Source of the DNA: Streptomyces natalensis ATCC 27448
Lineage (GTDB): Bacteria; Actinomycetota; Actinomycetes; Streptomycetales; Streptomycetaceae
Reading direction: 5' to 3'
DNA length: 64,000 nucleotides
NCBI RefSeq assembly: GCF_000935125.1
Contig: NZ_JRKI01000010.1
Location: 248,001 to 312,000, forward strand
In this document: piece by piece, positions 1-7,989 of the stretch
How positions within the stretch are numbered: position 1 is the stretch's first letter
Layout of the letters: the number at the start of each line of letters is the position of its first letter
The notes under the pieces: generated by a model
The model's database searches: none
Told to the model about the DNA's origin: nothing
Seen by the model: only the letters and a program-made list of their open reading frames with translations
Program-made: the position numbers and the translations under genes

Positions 1-74
1 CAGGCCGTTACGGCCGGACACCCCGCGTCATGGCCCGATACCCAGGGTCGTTACGCAGCCGTTGCCGGGTGTGG

Positions 75-105
75 TTGTCGCCGACCCCGCCCGGCGCGGT
101 AGCGT
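75..105 (+). promoter_or_regulatory. Possible lgt promoter
   Basis: A TTGTCG hexamer (75-80) lies 19 bp from TAGCGT (100-105). The lgt ATG is only 10 bases beyond that -10-like box and has no Shine-Dalgarno sequence, so transcription would start almost at the ATG and give a leaderless or nearly leaderless message. This is a pattern match only. Confidence 0.35.
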
Positions 106-115
106 CGGTCCTGCC

Positions 116-1261
116 ATGGACCTCGCATTCATTCCCAGCCCGTCGACCGGTGTCGTGCATCTCGGCCCGATCCCGCTGCGCGGCTACGCATTCTGCATCA
201 TCATCGGCGTCTTCGTCGGCGTCTGGCTCGGCAACAAGCGCTGGGTGCAGCGCGGCGGCCGCTCCGGGACCGTCGCGGACATCGCGGTCTGGGCCGTGCC
301 CTTCGGGCTGGTCGGCGGGCGCCTCTACCACGTCATCACGACGTACGAGCCGTACTTCGGCGCCAACGGCCACCCGCTGGACGCCTTCAAGGTGTGGCAC
401 GGCGGCCTCGGCATCTGGGGCGCGGTCGCACTCGGCGCCGTGGGCGCCTGGATCGGCTGCCGCCGCCGCGGCATCCCGCTGCCCGCCTACGCCGACGCAC
501 TGGCGCCGGGCCTGGCCATCGGGCAGGCGATCGGCCGCTGGGGCAACTGGTTCAACCAGGAGCTCTACGGCAAGCCCACCGACGTGCCCTGGGCGCTGAA
601 GATCAGCTCCGACCCGGCCATCGGCCGCATCGGCGGCACCTACCACCCGACCTTCCTGTACGAGTCCCTGTGGTGCCTGGGCGTCGCCGCCCTGGTGATC
701 TGGGCCGACAAGCGCTTCCGGCTCGGCCACGGACGGGCCTTCGCGCTGTACGTCGCCGCGTACTGCGCGGGCCGCTCCTGGATCGAGTACATGCGGGTCG
801 ACGAGGCGCACCACATCCTGGGCCTGCGGCTGAACGTCTGGACCGCGCTGATCGTCTTCGTCCTGGCCGTCGTCTACATGGTGGTCTCGGCCAAGAAGGC
901 ACCGGGCCGCGAGGCGGTCGTGGAGCCGGGGGCCCAGCTTGCCGAGGGCGAGAGCGCGGACGGCGCGGACGGCGAGGGCACGGACGCCGCCGCCCGCGCG
1001 GACACCGACGCCGAGGCCAAGACTGCGGACGGGGCCGAGGCCGACGCGGAGGCCGAGGCCGACGCCAAGGTCTCGGTCGAGAAGAAGCCCGGGGCCGAGG
1101 CGGCGGAGTCCGCGAAGGACGAGCCTGCGAAGGACGAGCCTGCGAAGGACGAGCCCGAGAAGGACGGGGCGGCCGACGAGAAGCCGAAGCCCGCCGGGCA
1201 GGCCGACGAAGCCGAGGACGCCGACGCCCCCGCCGGCAGCGGCGGCACCAAGAAGCCCTGA
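116..1261 (+). CDS. lgt: Prolipoprotein diacylglyceryl transferase (Lgt)
   Basis: Integral membrane enzyme that moves a diacylglyceryl group from phosphatidylglycerol to the lipobox cysteine of prolipoproteins, the first step of lipoprotein maturation. The protein has 381 residues, starting MDLAFIPSPS; an in-frame ATG at 62 adds 18 residues of non-family sequence and was rejected. Family signatures visible are HGGLGIWGAV (about residue 94) and the catalytic-loop motif GRWGNWFNQELYG (about 139-151), with several hydrophobic segments between. The enzyme core ends near residue 260. The last ~120 residues are an acidic Ala/Glu/Asp/Lys-rich tail including a repeated AKDEP unit, probably disordered and cytoplasmic; such tails occur in actinobacterial Lgt but vary in length. 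Its substrates in this window include LivK and the lipoprotein at 15,862-16,347. Confidence 0.97.
   Translation: MDLAFIPSPSTGVVHLGPIPLRGYAFCIIIGVFVGVWLGNKRWVQRGGRSGTVADIAVWAVPFGLVGGRLYHVITTYEPYFGANGHPLDAFKVWHGGLGIWGAVALGAVGAWIGCRRRGIPLPAYADALAPGLAIGQAIGRWGNWFNQELYGKPTDVPWALKISSDPAIGRIGGTYHPTFLYESLWCLGVAALVIWADKRFRLGHGRAFALYVAAYCAGRSWIEYMRVDEAHHILGLRLNVWTALIVFVLAVVYMVVSAKKAPGREAVVEPGAQLAEGESADGADGEGTDAAARADTDAEAKTADGAEADAEAEADAKVSVEKKPGAEAAESAKDEPAKDEPAKDEPEKDGAADEKPKPAGQADEAEDADAPAGSGGTKKP
1112..1168 (+). repeat. 15-bp tandem repeat in lgt tail
   Basis: Almost four copies of a GCGAAGGACGAGCCT-type unit begin at 1112, 1127, 1142 and 1157 (the last is degenerate). The unit is in frame and encodes AKDEP, so copy-number change would lengthen or shorten the acidic tail without breaking the gene. 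Confidence 0.9.
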
Positions 1262-1283
1262 GGCATCCGCACACCATCCCGAG

Positions 1284-1328
1284 CGCCGGGCGGCCCGCCA
1301 CCTCCACCAGGTGGCGGGCCGCCCGGCG
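1284..1328 (+). terminator. Strong hairpin terminator after lgt
   Basis: A perfect 20-bp stem (1284-1303 pairing with 1309-1328) has a 5-base loop and is followed by TTT. It lies 23 bases after the lgt stop and could also serve the minus-strand operon ending at 1420. Confidence 0.9.
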
Positions 1329-1419
1329 TTTCGCCTTCCGGTGCGCCCACCGGGATGCCACCCCCTGTCGCCGGCGCCCCGCCGATGTCAGCACCCGCAG
1401 TACCCGGCGACCGCAACCG

Positions 1420-2316
1420 TCAACGGCTCCCGCCCCGGTCAGCCACGTCGGCGCTCGCACGTCGGCGCTTGCTTGCCAGCGCCAGTACCCGCCGCGCCCC
1501 CGCCACCACCGCCGCATCCACGAAGCGCCCGTCGGGCAGCGCCAGCGCGCCCTCCTCCGTGGCCGCGGCCCCCACGATCTGCTGTGCCGCCTCGACCTCC
1601 GCGGCCGACGGGAGATAGGCCGCCTCGATCACCGGAAGCTGCCGCGGATGGATCGCCGCCCGGCCCCAGAAGCCCAGGTCCCGGCCCTGTGCACAGGACC
1701 GCGCCAGGCCCTGGGTATCGCGGACGTCCGGATGGACCGACTGCGGCGGCGGCGCCAGACCGGCCGCCCGGGCCGCGACCACCGCCCGGCTGCGCGGCCA
1801 GGCCAGCCCCGCGTCGTCCCGTACCCCCAGCTCGGCGCGCAGATCCGCCTCGCCCAGCGCCAGCCCGCGCAGCGCCGGATGGGCGGTGGCGATGGCGTAG
1901 GCGTGCTCGATGCCGAGGGCGGATTCGAGCAGGGCGTACAGCGCGGGCCCCGCCGCACCGGCCCCGCCGTCGGCCCAGGCGGCCGCGCGGCGGACCTCGG
2001 CCGGGCCCTGCACCTTGGGCAGCCGCAGCCCCGCCAGTCCCGGCAGCCCCGCCAGGGTGCGGATCTCGCGCTCGGCGAGCGGGCCGTCCAGCGCATTGAC
2101 GCGTACGTGGACCGGGGGCCCCGGCGCCGGGTCGGCCAGCAGCTCGGCGGTGGCGCGCAGCGCATACTCCTTGCGGTCCCCGGCGACCGCGTCCTCCAGG
2201 TCGATCACCAGCACATCCGCCCCGCAGTCCCGCGCCTTGGCAACCGTCCCCGGCCGGTCGCCGGGCACGTACAGCCAGGTCAGGGGAGGCAGGTCGGCGC
2301 ACTGCGCGGGGGTCAC
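1420..2316 (-). CDS. CoA ester lyase (HpcH/HpaI, CitE-like)
   Basis: A 298-residue member of the CitE / L-malyl-CoA lyase-like family, which cleaves or forms C-C bonds in acyl-CoA thioesters with a divalent metal. Visible features are the N-terminal LYVPGDRPGTVAKA, IDLEDAV (metal and substrate region), RVNALDG, the acidic ALLESALGIEHAYAIA and the late GFWGRAAIHPRQ motif. The GTG start at 2316 overlaps the stop of the upstream CoA-transferase remnant as GTGA, so the two were translationally coupled. Because the partner transferase has lost its N-terminal half, this lyase may now be poorly expressed or orphaned. The exact substrate cannot be read from sequence. Confidence 0.88.
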   Translation of the reverse strand: MTPAQCADLPPLTWLYVPGDRPGTVAKARDCGADVLVIDLEDAVAGDRKEYALRATAELLADPAPGPPVHVRVNALDGPLAEREIRTLAGLPGLAGLRLPKVQGPAEVRRAAAWADGGAGAAGPALYALLESALGIEHAYAIATAHPALRGLALGEADLRAELGVRDDAGLAWPRSRAVVAARAAGLAPPPQSVHPDVRDTQGLARSCAQGRDLGFWGRAAIHPRQLPVIEAAYLPSAAEVEAAQQIVGAAATEEGALALPDGRFVDAAVVAGARRVLALASKRRRASADVADRGGSR

Positions 2317-2933
2317 AGCGCGCCCGCCTCCCGGAGCGCGGCGATCTCGTCGCCGGTCATCCCGAGCCCGGCCAGCACCTCGTCGGTGTCCGCGCCGTGC
2401 GCGCGGCCCGCCCAGCGGATGGCACCCGGCGTCTCGGAGAGCCGGAAGAGGACGTTCTGCATCCGTACGGTGCCCAGCTCGTCGTCCGGGACCTCGGTGA
2501 TCGATTCCAGCGCCCGGTACTGCGGATCCGCCAGCACCTCGCGGATGTCCTGGACCGGTGCGATCGCCGCCTCCGCCCGCTCGAAGGCGGCGAGGACCTC
2601 CTCCTTGCCGTGCCGGGCGATCCAGTCGCCGACCGCCGCATCGAGCGTGTCGGCGTGCCGGGCCCGTCCCTCGCCGGTGGTGAACCAGGGCTCGTCGATC
2701 AGCTCCGGGCGGCCGACCAGCCGCATCACCCGTTCGGCGATGGACTGCGCCGAGGCGGAGACCGCTACCCAGGAGCCGTCGGCGGTGCGGTAGGTGTTGC
2801 GGGGCGCGTTGTTGGCGGAGCGGTTGCCGGTGCGCGGCTGGACGTAGCCGAGCTGGTCGTACCAGACGGGCTGCGGGCCGAGCACGGTCAGCATCGGCTC
2901 GATGATCGCCATGTCCACGACCTGGCCCCGGCC
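2313..2933 (-). pseudogene. CaiB/BaiF CoA-transferase, C-terminal remnant
   Basis: Homology to family III CoA-transferases begins at GRGQVVDMAIIEP and runs to the stop (about 205 residues), covering only the C-terminal half of a family whose members are about 400 residues. It includes the TGNRSANNAPRNTYRTADG segment. The N-terminal half, with the catalytic Asp and CoA-binding fold, is absent; the reading frame instead enters the dispersed repeat at 2934-3051. An ATG at 2918 (MDMAIIE) would permit a 201-residue product, but it would lack the active site. Its stop overlaps the start of the CoA lyase. I infer a gene broken by deletion. Confidence 0.85.
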
Positions 2934-3051
2934 GGACGGGGGTCGCCCCGCGCATGGGGGTCCCCCGGGTCGAACGGAGTCGAGACCGGGGGAGGATCCG
3001 AGACCGGGGGAGGAGCCGAGAGTGGGGGAGTCCCGCCCGCGCAGGGCGGGA
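2934..3051 (-). repeat. Dispersed GC-rich repeat, copy 1
   Basis: The element contains the 17-bp core GGGGGACCCCCATGCGC (2950-2966 on the minus strand), also present exactly at 27,192-27,208. Beside it are three 18-bp tandem units (2981-2998, 2999-3016, 3017-3034) and an 8-bp hairpin (3031-3038 with 3044-3051). It sits exactly between two truncated genes. Similar CTCGA-rich GGGGGACCCCCAT repeats are, from memory, widespread in some Streptomyces lineages. Confidence 0.8.
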
Positions 3052-3432
3052 GCCAGCGGCCCGGCCCAGCCAGGCGGCCTCCAACCGGGCGGTGAGGGAT
3101 GTCTGATGCTCCGTCACCTCGCCCTGAACGGTGGGCCATTGCGGGCAGGCCGCCCGGATCGCCGTCAGGTCCGTCGGCTCGTCCCCGTCCAATGGGCAGG
3201 GAATCAGGGCGAGTTCGTCCAGCAGGCGTTCGGCGAGCGGGCGCAGCGAAGGGTCCGGCGGGCGCGGCGAGGCCCCGGCGCGGTCGGGCGGCGGTGTGCC
3301 GCCCGCCGCGCGCCAGCGCCGGCCGAGCGCGCCCGCCTCGCGCCCGTCCTCGGCGGCCTGCCGCAGTTCATGCCCCACCAGGTCCTCGGGCTGCACCCAC
3401 GTCACCCGCAGCCCGACCGCCGCCGCGGTCAT
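3052..3432 (-). pseudogene. ADP-ribosylglycohydrolase, N-terminal remnant
   Basis: The first 127 codons begin MTAAAVGLRVTWVQPEDLVG and end at LEAAWLGRAAG, which is where the glycohydrolase catalytic fold starts in this family. At 3052 homology stops and the frame reads into the repeat, giving low-complexity Arg/Pro/Ser sequence. Everything needed for catalysis (the TDDT and GRDADT metal sites) is missing. The ATG overlaps the stop of the intact upstream paralog (ATGA at 3429-3432), so it was the fourth member of a coupled operon. The same frame stays open as far as 1420, but past 3052 it is out of register with the CoA-transferase and is not a real fusion protein. Confidence 0.82.
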
Positions 3433-4613
3433 GCGCCGCCGAGCGCCGCGAACGCCCGCTCATGGGCCCGGCGGCGGGCCAGATCGCGGGCGAAGACCTC
3501 GCGGGCGACGGCGGCCATCGCCGCCGCCGGGGCGTGCAGATCGAGGCGGCTGGCGCGGGCGACCTCGTCGGCCCACTCGGACGGTACGGCGGCGGCGCCG
3601 TGCATCGCGCCCGCGAGCGCACCGCTCATCGTGGCGATGGAGTCGCAGTCGCGCCCGTAGTTGACCGACCCCAGCACCGTGCTGCGGTAGTCGCCGCCGC
3701 AGGCGAGCAGCATGCCCAGGGCGACGGGGAGTTCCTCGATGGCGTGCAGCCGGGAGGGGCGGCGGGCGCCCAGCGACGGGTCGCGGTAATCGGGTCCGAC
3801 GGTGTCGAAGGGGGCGACGGCCGAACGCAGCGGCGCCAGCGCGGCCTCGTAGCCGGTGTGGAGCGCGGCGGCCTCGCACACCGCCTCGATCGCCGCGCGG
3901 GTGCCGTCCTTGGCCAGCCGCAGCGCATGCCCGATCACGGAGGCCACGGTGGCGTCCGGGGCGAAGGCGGCGGCCACGGCGGCGGCGAAGACCCCGGCCG
4001 CCTCCCGCCCGTAGGAGGACTGGTGGGCGCCGGCGATGTCCAGCGCCTCGGCGTAGGCGCGGTCGGGATGACCGGCGTTGACGATGCCGACCGGCGCCAT
4101 GTACATCGCCGCCCCGCAGTTGACGATATTGCCGACGCCGGCCTCGCGCGGGTCGATGTGCCCGTAGTGCAGCCGTGCCACGATCCACTTCTCGGCCAGG
4201 AAGATCCGCTGGAGCGGCAGCGCCTCGTCCTCCAGCTCGGGGATCCAACGCGGGGTGCCGATCAGATCCGGGACGAGATGGTCGGCGATGTCGAAGGCGT
4301 CGAGATGGTCGCGGACCTTCTCGTAGACCCGTACCAGCGCATGGGTCATCAGGGTGTCGTCGGTGACATGGCCGTTGCCCTTGTGGTACGGCGCGAGCGG
4401 GCGGGCGGTGCGCCAGTTCTCGTGGAACGGTCCGACGATGCCGGTGACCCGGCCGCCGTGCCGGGCGGTGATCTGCTCCGGTGTCCAGCCCTCGACCGGT
4501 CCGCCGAGCGCATCGCCGACGGCGGCCCCGACCAGGCAGCCGGCCGCCCGGTCCGCCAGCGGGGAGGGCCCGGTCAGGGGGCCCTTCGGGGAGGTCTGCA
4601 TCGTGTCGGTCAT
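3429..4613 (-). CDS. ADP-ribosylglycohydrolase family protein
   Basis: A 394-residue member of the DraG/crystallin-J1 superfamily, binuclear Mg/Mn enzymes that hydrolyse ADP-ribose or related N- and O-glycosidic bonds. Key elements seen are AAVGDALGGPVEGW near the N-terminus, VTDDTLM (about 84-89) and GRDCDSIATMSGALAGAMHG (about 317-336), which together supply the metal ligands; the enzyme looks intact. It overlaps both neighbours by ATGA (4610-4613 upstream, 3429-3432 downstream), so it is the third cistron of a coupled operon of paralogs. Substrate unknown; some family members act on small nucleosides rather than proteins. Confidence 0.9.
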   Translation of the reverse strand: MTDTMQTSPKGPLTGPSPLADRAAGCLVGAAVGDALGGPVEGWTPEQITARHGGRVTGIVGPFHENWRTARPLAPYHKGNGHVTDDTLMTHALVRVYEKVRDHLDAFDIADHLVPDLIGTPRWIPELEDEALPLQRIFLAEKWIVARLHYGHIDPREAGVGNIVNCGAAMYMAPVGIVNAGHPDRAYAEALDIAGAHQSSYGREAAGVFAAAVAAAFAPDATVASVIGHALRLAKDGTRAAIEAVCEAAALHTGYEAALAPLRSAVAPFDTVGPDYRDPSLGARRPSRLHAIEELPVALGMLLACGGDYRSTVLGSVNYGRDCDSIATMSGALAGAMHGAAAVPSEWADEVARASRLDLHAPAAAMAAVAREVFARDLARRRAHERAFAALGGA

Positions 4614-5821
4614 GTGCGGGTCGGTCCTTCCACGGTGAGGGAGTGGGGCGGGCCGCCCGTGGGGCCCGTATCGCCGGGGGCAACGCCGCGGTGCCCGTCG
4701 GGGTGACGGCCTGTCGGTTCGCTGTCGGCCAGCCGCCCCGCCAGCTCGACCAGATCCGTTCCGGCCAGCCGTGGCAGCGCACAGCCCGACAGCACCCGGC
4801 AGGCGGCACGCCAGCTCGGCGGCAGTGCGGCGGCGCCGCCGAGCGCGCCGGTCAGAGCGCCGGCGAGGGCGGGTGCGGAGTCGGCGACGCGGGAGAGGCA
4901 GGCGGCGGCAGGGATCGCCTCGGCGACCCGGCCGCCGCCCGCGAGGGCCAGGGCCAGGGCGACGGGGACGGTCTCGGCGGCGGCGATGCCGTAGCTGTAC
5001 ACGTGGTCGACGATCTCGTGCTCCAGGACAGGGACCAGCGCGAAGGCGCCGCCGGGTGCACCGCGGGCGAGGGCGACCGCGTGCCAGGCGTTGCGGCGGA
5101 TCTCGGTGCCCTCGGGGAGCTGGCCGAGGGCCGCGTCCACACAGGCGTCCACCGGCGCCCGGCCGAGGGCCGCCGCCACCGCCGCGGCCATGGCGCGGGC
5201 GCCGTGCACCCCGTCGCCGTCCTGGGTGTAGCGGGCGTCGTACTCGGCCAGGTCGGCGGCCGCGGCCGGGTCACCCGGACGGACCACCGCGAGGACGGCG
5301 GCCCGTACGCAGGCCGCGTCGTCGAAGTAGTGCGGGTTGTCGTGGCCGGTGGCGGGCGGGCGCAGCCCGGCGGCGAGGTTGCCCAGCCCGGCCCGTACCG
5401 AGATCCGGGCGCGCAGCGGCAGGACCGCGGATTCCACCTCGGGCGCCCGGTCGGCGGCCGCGGCGATCTCCCCGGCCAGCCCGGTCCAGGCCAGGTCCAG
5501 GGCGGCTCGCATCCGGTGGTCGCGGCCCGGGTCGCCGAGCCGTGTGCCGGCGGCCGTGAGCACCGATTCGGCGGTGAAGGCGGCCCACTCGGCGTCGTCG
5601 GAGGGGCCCAGCCGCAGCGGTTCGGGCGGCTGGTTCAGGGCGATGGGGACCGGCAGCGTGGTGGTGGCGTTCTGCTCGGCGAAGGTGTCCAGCTCGCGGG
5701 TCAGCCGCCGGGTCCACTCGGGCATCCGCGCCGCCCGGTGCCGGGCGGCGGGCCAGCCGGCGGCGTCCCCGGCGGCCAGCCCGAGCAGCAGGCCCTCGAT
5801 CCGGCCGCGGAGCGGGGTCAT
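4610..5821 (-). CDS. ADP-ribosylglycohydrolase paralog, motif-degenerate
   Basis: A 403-residue DraG-type protein. The fold signature GLLLGLAAGDAAGWPAARH and the C-terminal LAGALTGALGGAAALP are present. The two metal motifs are altered: SDDAEW replaces TDDT and LSRVADSAPA replaces GRDADTxAA. It may be a weakened enzyme, have a shifted substrate, or act as a non-catalytic partner of the adjacent paralogs. It is coupled by ATGA to the gene before (5818-5821) and after (4610-4613). The proline-rich last 40 residues are extra to the fold. Confidence 0.85.
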   Translation of the reverse strand: MTPLRGRIEGLLLGLAAGDAAGWPAARHRAARMPEWTRRLTRELDTFAEQNATTTLPVPIALNQPPEPLRLGPSDDAEWAAFTAESVLTAAGTRLGDPGRDHRMRAALDLAWTGLAGEIAAAADRAPEVESAVLPLRARISVRAGLGNLAAGLRPPATGHDNPHYFDDAACVRAAVLAVVRPGDPAAAADLAEYDARYTQDGDGVHGARAMAAAVAAALGRAPVDACVDAALGQLPEGTEIRRNAWHAVALARGAPGGAFALVPVLEHEIVDHVYSYGIAAAETVPVALALALAGGGRVAEAIPAAACLSRVADSAPALAGALTGALGGAAALPPSWRAACRVLSGCALPRLAGTDLVELAGRLADSEPTGRHPDGHRGVAPGDTGPTGGPPHSLTVEGPTRT

Positions 5822-6873
5822 ACCGCGGCGCCGGCGCCGGCGGGCGTGAGCAGCTCCGCGATGTCCAGGACGTGGTGGCCCGCGATCGAGGGCAGACAGC
5901 TGCCGCGGGCCGGGCCGATGGCGGCGGCCCAGGCAGGGGGGATGGCCGCGGCGCCGCCCAGCGCCCCGGCCAGGGCGCCCGCGACCGCGGCCGTGGTGTC
6001 GGCGTCGCGGCCCATGTTGACGGCCGTCAGGACCGATCGTGCGAAGTCCCCGCGGGCGGCGGCGAACGCCCCGAAGGCCAGTCCGACGGCCTCGGGGGCC
6101 AGATCCGTCCAGGGGTAGCCGCCGACGACGACGGCCGAGCGCACCGCCCGCTCGGTGTCCAGCGGTGTGCTGCCGGGGTCGTGCCGGCAGCGCCGGGCGG
6201 CGCCGACCGCGCGGCCCAGCGAGCGGGCGGTCCAGGAGTCCTCGGGGATGACCAAGAGCGCGGCGGCGATCACCGCGTCCACCGCGACGGCGGGGGGATC
6301 CCCGGCGACCATGGCGGCGGCGACCCCGGCGGCCACCGCCCGGCCGCCGTGGATCCCCTCGCCGTCGTGGCTGACCGTGCCGTCGACGGCCACCAGCCGG
6401 GCGGCCTCGGCGGGCCGCCCCGCCGCGAACACCCCGAAGGGCGCGGCGCGCATCGCCAGCCCGTCGCTCCAGGCGTGCCGGTGCTGGGCCGAGATCGGGG
6501 CGGCGAGTCCCCGGCGCAGGTTCTCCAGGGTGCCGCGTTCGCTGAAGCCCGCACCGCGGAACGGGCCCTCGTCACGGTCCGCGATCCACTGGTGCCAGGC
6601 CGCCTCCACATCGGCGACGGTCAGCGCCGCACCGTGGGCGGCCAGCAGCAGTCCGGAGAAGATCGCGTACTCGGTGTCGTCCGTACCGGCCGGAACGTCC
6701 TCGACGAAGCCCTCGATACGGCCCCAGCGCCGGCGGATCTCCGAGGGCTTCATGTTCTCCGCGGGCGCGCCGAGCGCATCGCCGACCGCCAGCCCGAGCA
6801 TCGCCCCGCGCCCCCGGTCACGCAGCGCATCCGGCGCAGGCGCCGGCGCGGACGGGGGAGCGGATGCGCTCAT
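5818..6873 (-). CDS. ADP-ribosylglycohydrolase family protein
   Basis: A 351-residue protein, first gene of the minus-strand operon. Intact DraG-family motifs: GLAVGDALGAPAEN (about 27-40), GTDDTEYA (63-70) and GRDADTTAAVAGALAGALGG (about 286-305), all needed to bind the two catalytic metal ions. The Ala/Pro-rich first 17 residues look like a dispensable leader. Its stop overlaps the next start by ATGA. The 262-bp region to the divergent VIT1 gene must carry the operon promoter, but I see no convincing operator there. Reaction class is inferred from the family; the substrate is unknown. Confidence 0.9.
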   Translation of the reverse strand: MSASAPPSAPAPAPDALRDRGRGAMLGLAVGDALGAPAENMKPSEIRRRWGRIEGFVEDVPAGTDDTEYAIFSGLLLAAHGAALTVADVEAAWHQWIADRDEGPFRGAGFSERGTLENLRRGLAAPISAQHRHAWSDGLAMRAAPFGVFAAGRPAEAARLVAVDGTVSHDGEGIHGGRAVAAGVAAAMVAGDPPAVAVDAVIAAALLVIPEDSWTARSLGRAVGAARRCRHDPGSTPLDTERAVRSAVVVGGYPWTDLAPEAVGLAFGAFAAARGDFARSVLTAVNMGRDADTTAAVAGALAGALGGAAAIPPAWAAAIGPARGSCLPSIAGHHVLDIAELLTPAGAGAAV

Positions 6874-7135
6874 GGCGGGCCCTTTCCTCGTACGGGTCGG
6901 GGTCTATCCGTCCCCCGTAAGGGGCCGCCTCTGGCGCCCCGGGCGGCGAGGTCACCCGGTCGACGGCGCCATCTGATGATGCATCAGCAACGGGTTTTCG
7001 GTAAAGCCGCAGGTCAGAGCGGTAAGTTCGGCCTTCCTTGCTAGCGGCGCAGGGGTCTTGCCGCATAACTTCGAGGTGTTGCAGGGGGAAGCGCCGCCAT
7101 CGGCCCACACCTCGCGGAAGGGAGAGGGTCCCTAG

Positions 7136-7876
7136 ATGTCAGTCCTGGAGATCATGGACAGCGCGGCGCCGACGCATGTGGCGCACCGTGACAACCACAC
7201 GCACCGTGACGTCAACGGCGGCTGGCTGCGCCCCGCCGTCTTCGGTGCGATGGACGGGCTGGTCTCGAACCTCGCCCTGATGACCGGTGTCGCCGGCGGC
7301 GCCGTGGCGCCGGGGACCATCGTGCTGACCGGACTGGCCGGTCTGGCCGCCGGTGCCTTCTCGATGGCCGCGGGGGAGTACACCTCGGTCGCCTCGCAGC
7401 GTGAGCTGGTGCAGGCCGAGCTGGACATCGAGCGGGCCGAGCTGCGCAAGCACCCCAAGGACGAGCTGGAGGAGCTGGCGGCGCTGTACGCCTCGCGGGG
7501 CGTCGAGCCGGAGCTGGCCCGGCAGGTGGCCGAGCAGCTCTCCCGCGACCCCGAGCAGGCGCTGGAAATTCACGCTCGCGAAGAATTGGGAATAGACCCG
7601 TCCGACCTTCCTTCGCCCGCCGTAGCCGCCATTTCTTCCTTCGGTTCATTTGCTCTGGGCGCGATTTTGCCTGTGCTTCCCTACCTTTTGGGGGCCACGG
7701 CATTGTGGCCGGCGGTGCTGCTGGCGCTGGTCGGACTGTTTGCTTGCGGGGCGGTCGTGGCGCGTGTGACGGCGCGCTCGTGGTGGTTCAGCGGGCTGCG
7801 CCAACTGGCCCTGGGTGGCGCGGCCGCGGGTGTGACGTACATCCTGGGAACGTTGTTCGGAACCGCCGTAGGGTGA
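7136..7876 (+). CDS. VIT1/CCC1 family membrane transporter
   Basis: A 246-residue protein of the CCC1/VIT1 family, which exports Fe2+ or Mn2+ into a compartment or out of the cell. The first helix motif AVFGAMDGLVSNLALMTGVAGG, the AAGEYTSVASQRE segment and three further hydrophobic helices in the last 80 residues are visible; the acidic cytoplasmic middle (ELDIERAELRKHPKDELEE) is where the metal-binding domain lies. A GGAAGGGAGAGGG purine run precedes the ATG by about 8 bases. Codon use shifts to A/T-ending codons at about 7565-7695 and then reverts. Metal specificity is not predictable here. Confidence 0.9.
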   Translation: MSVLEIMDSAAPTHVAHRDNHTHRDVNGGWLRPAVFGAMDGLVSNLALMTGVAGGAVAPGTIVLTGLAGLAAGAFSMAAGEYTSVASQRELVQAELDIERAELRKHPKDELEELAALYASRGVEPELARQVAEQLSRDPEQALEIHAREELGIDPSDLPSPAVAAISSFGSFALGAILPVLPYLLGATALWPAVLLALVGLFACGAVVARVTARSWWFSGLRQLALGGAAAGVTYILGTLFGTAVG

Positions 7877-7989
7877 CGCGGCGTGCGGGGCCTCGCATAA
7901 TGAATGTGTTACTCGGCGGTTTCGATTTGTTGACGGCGGGGCATAAGGCCCAGGCGCGTCGCGGGCAGAGTCGCTCGACGATCGCCGCA

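Noticed and set aside
62..115. Extended N-terminus for Lgt
   Set aside because: The added 18 residues are not membrane-like or family-like, and the ATG at 116 gives the usual start.
1420..3432. A single 670-codon fusion of ADP-ribosylglycohydrolase and CoA lyase
   Set aside because: The middle of the frame is Arg/Pro-rich translation of a repeat and of the CoA-transferase in the wrong frame; the lyase has its own coupled GTG start.
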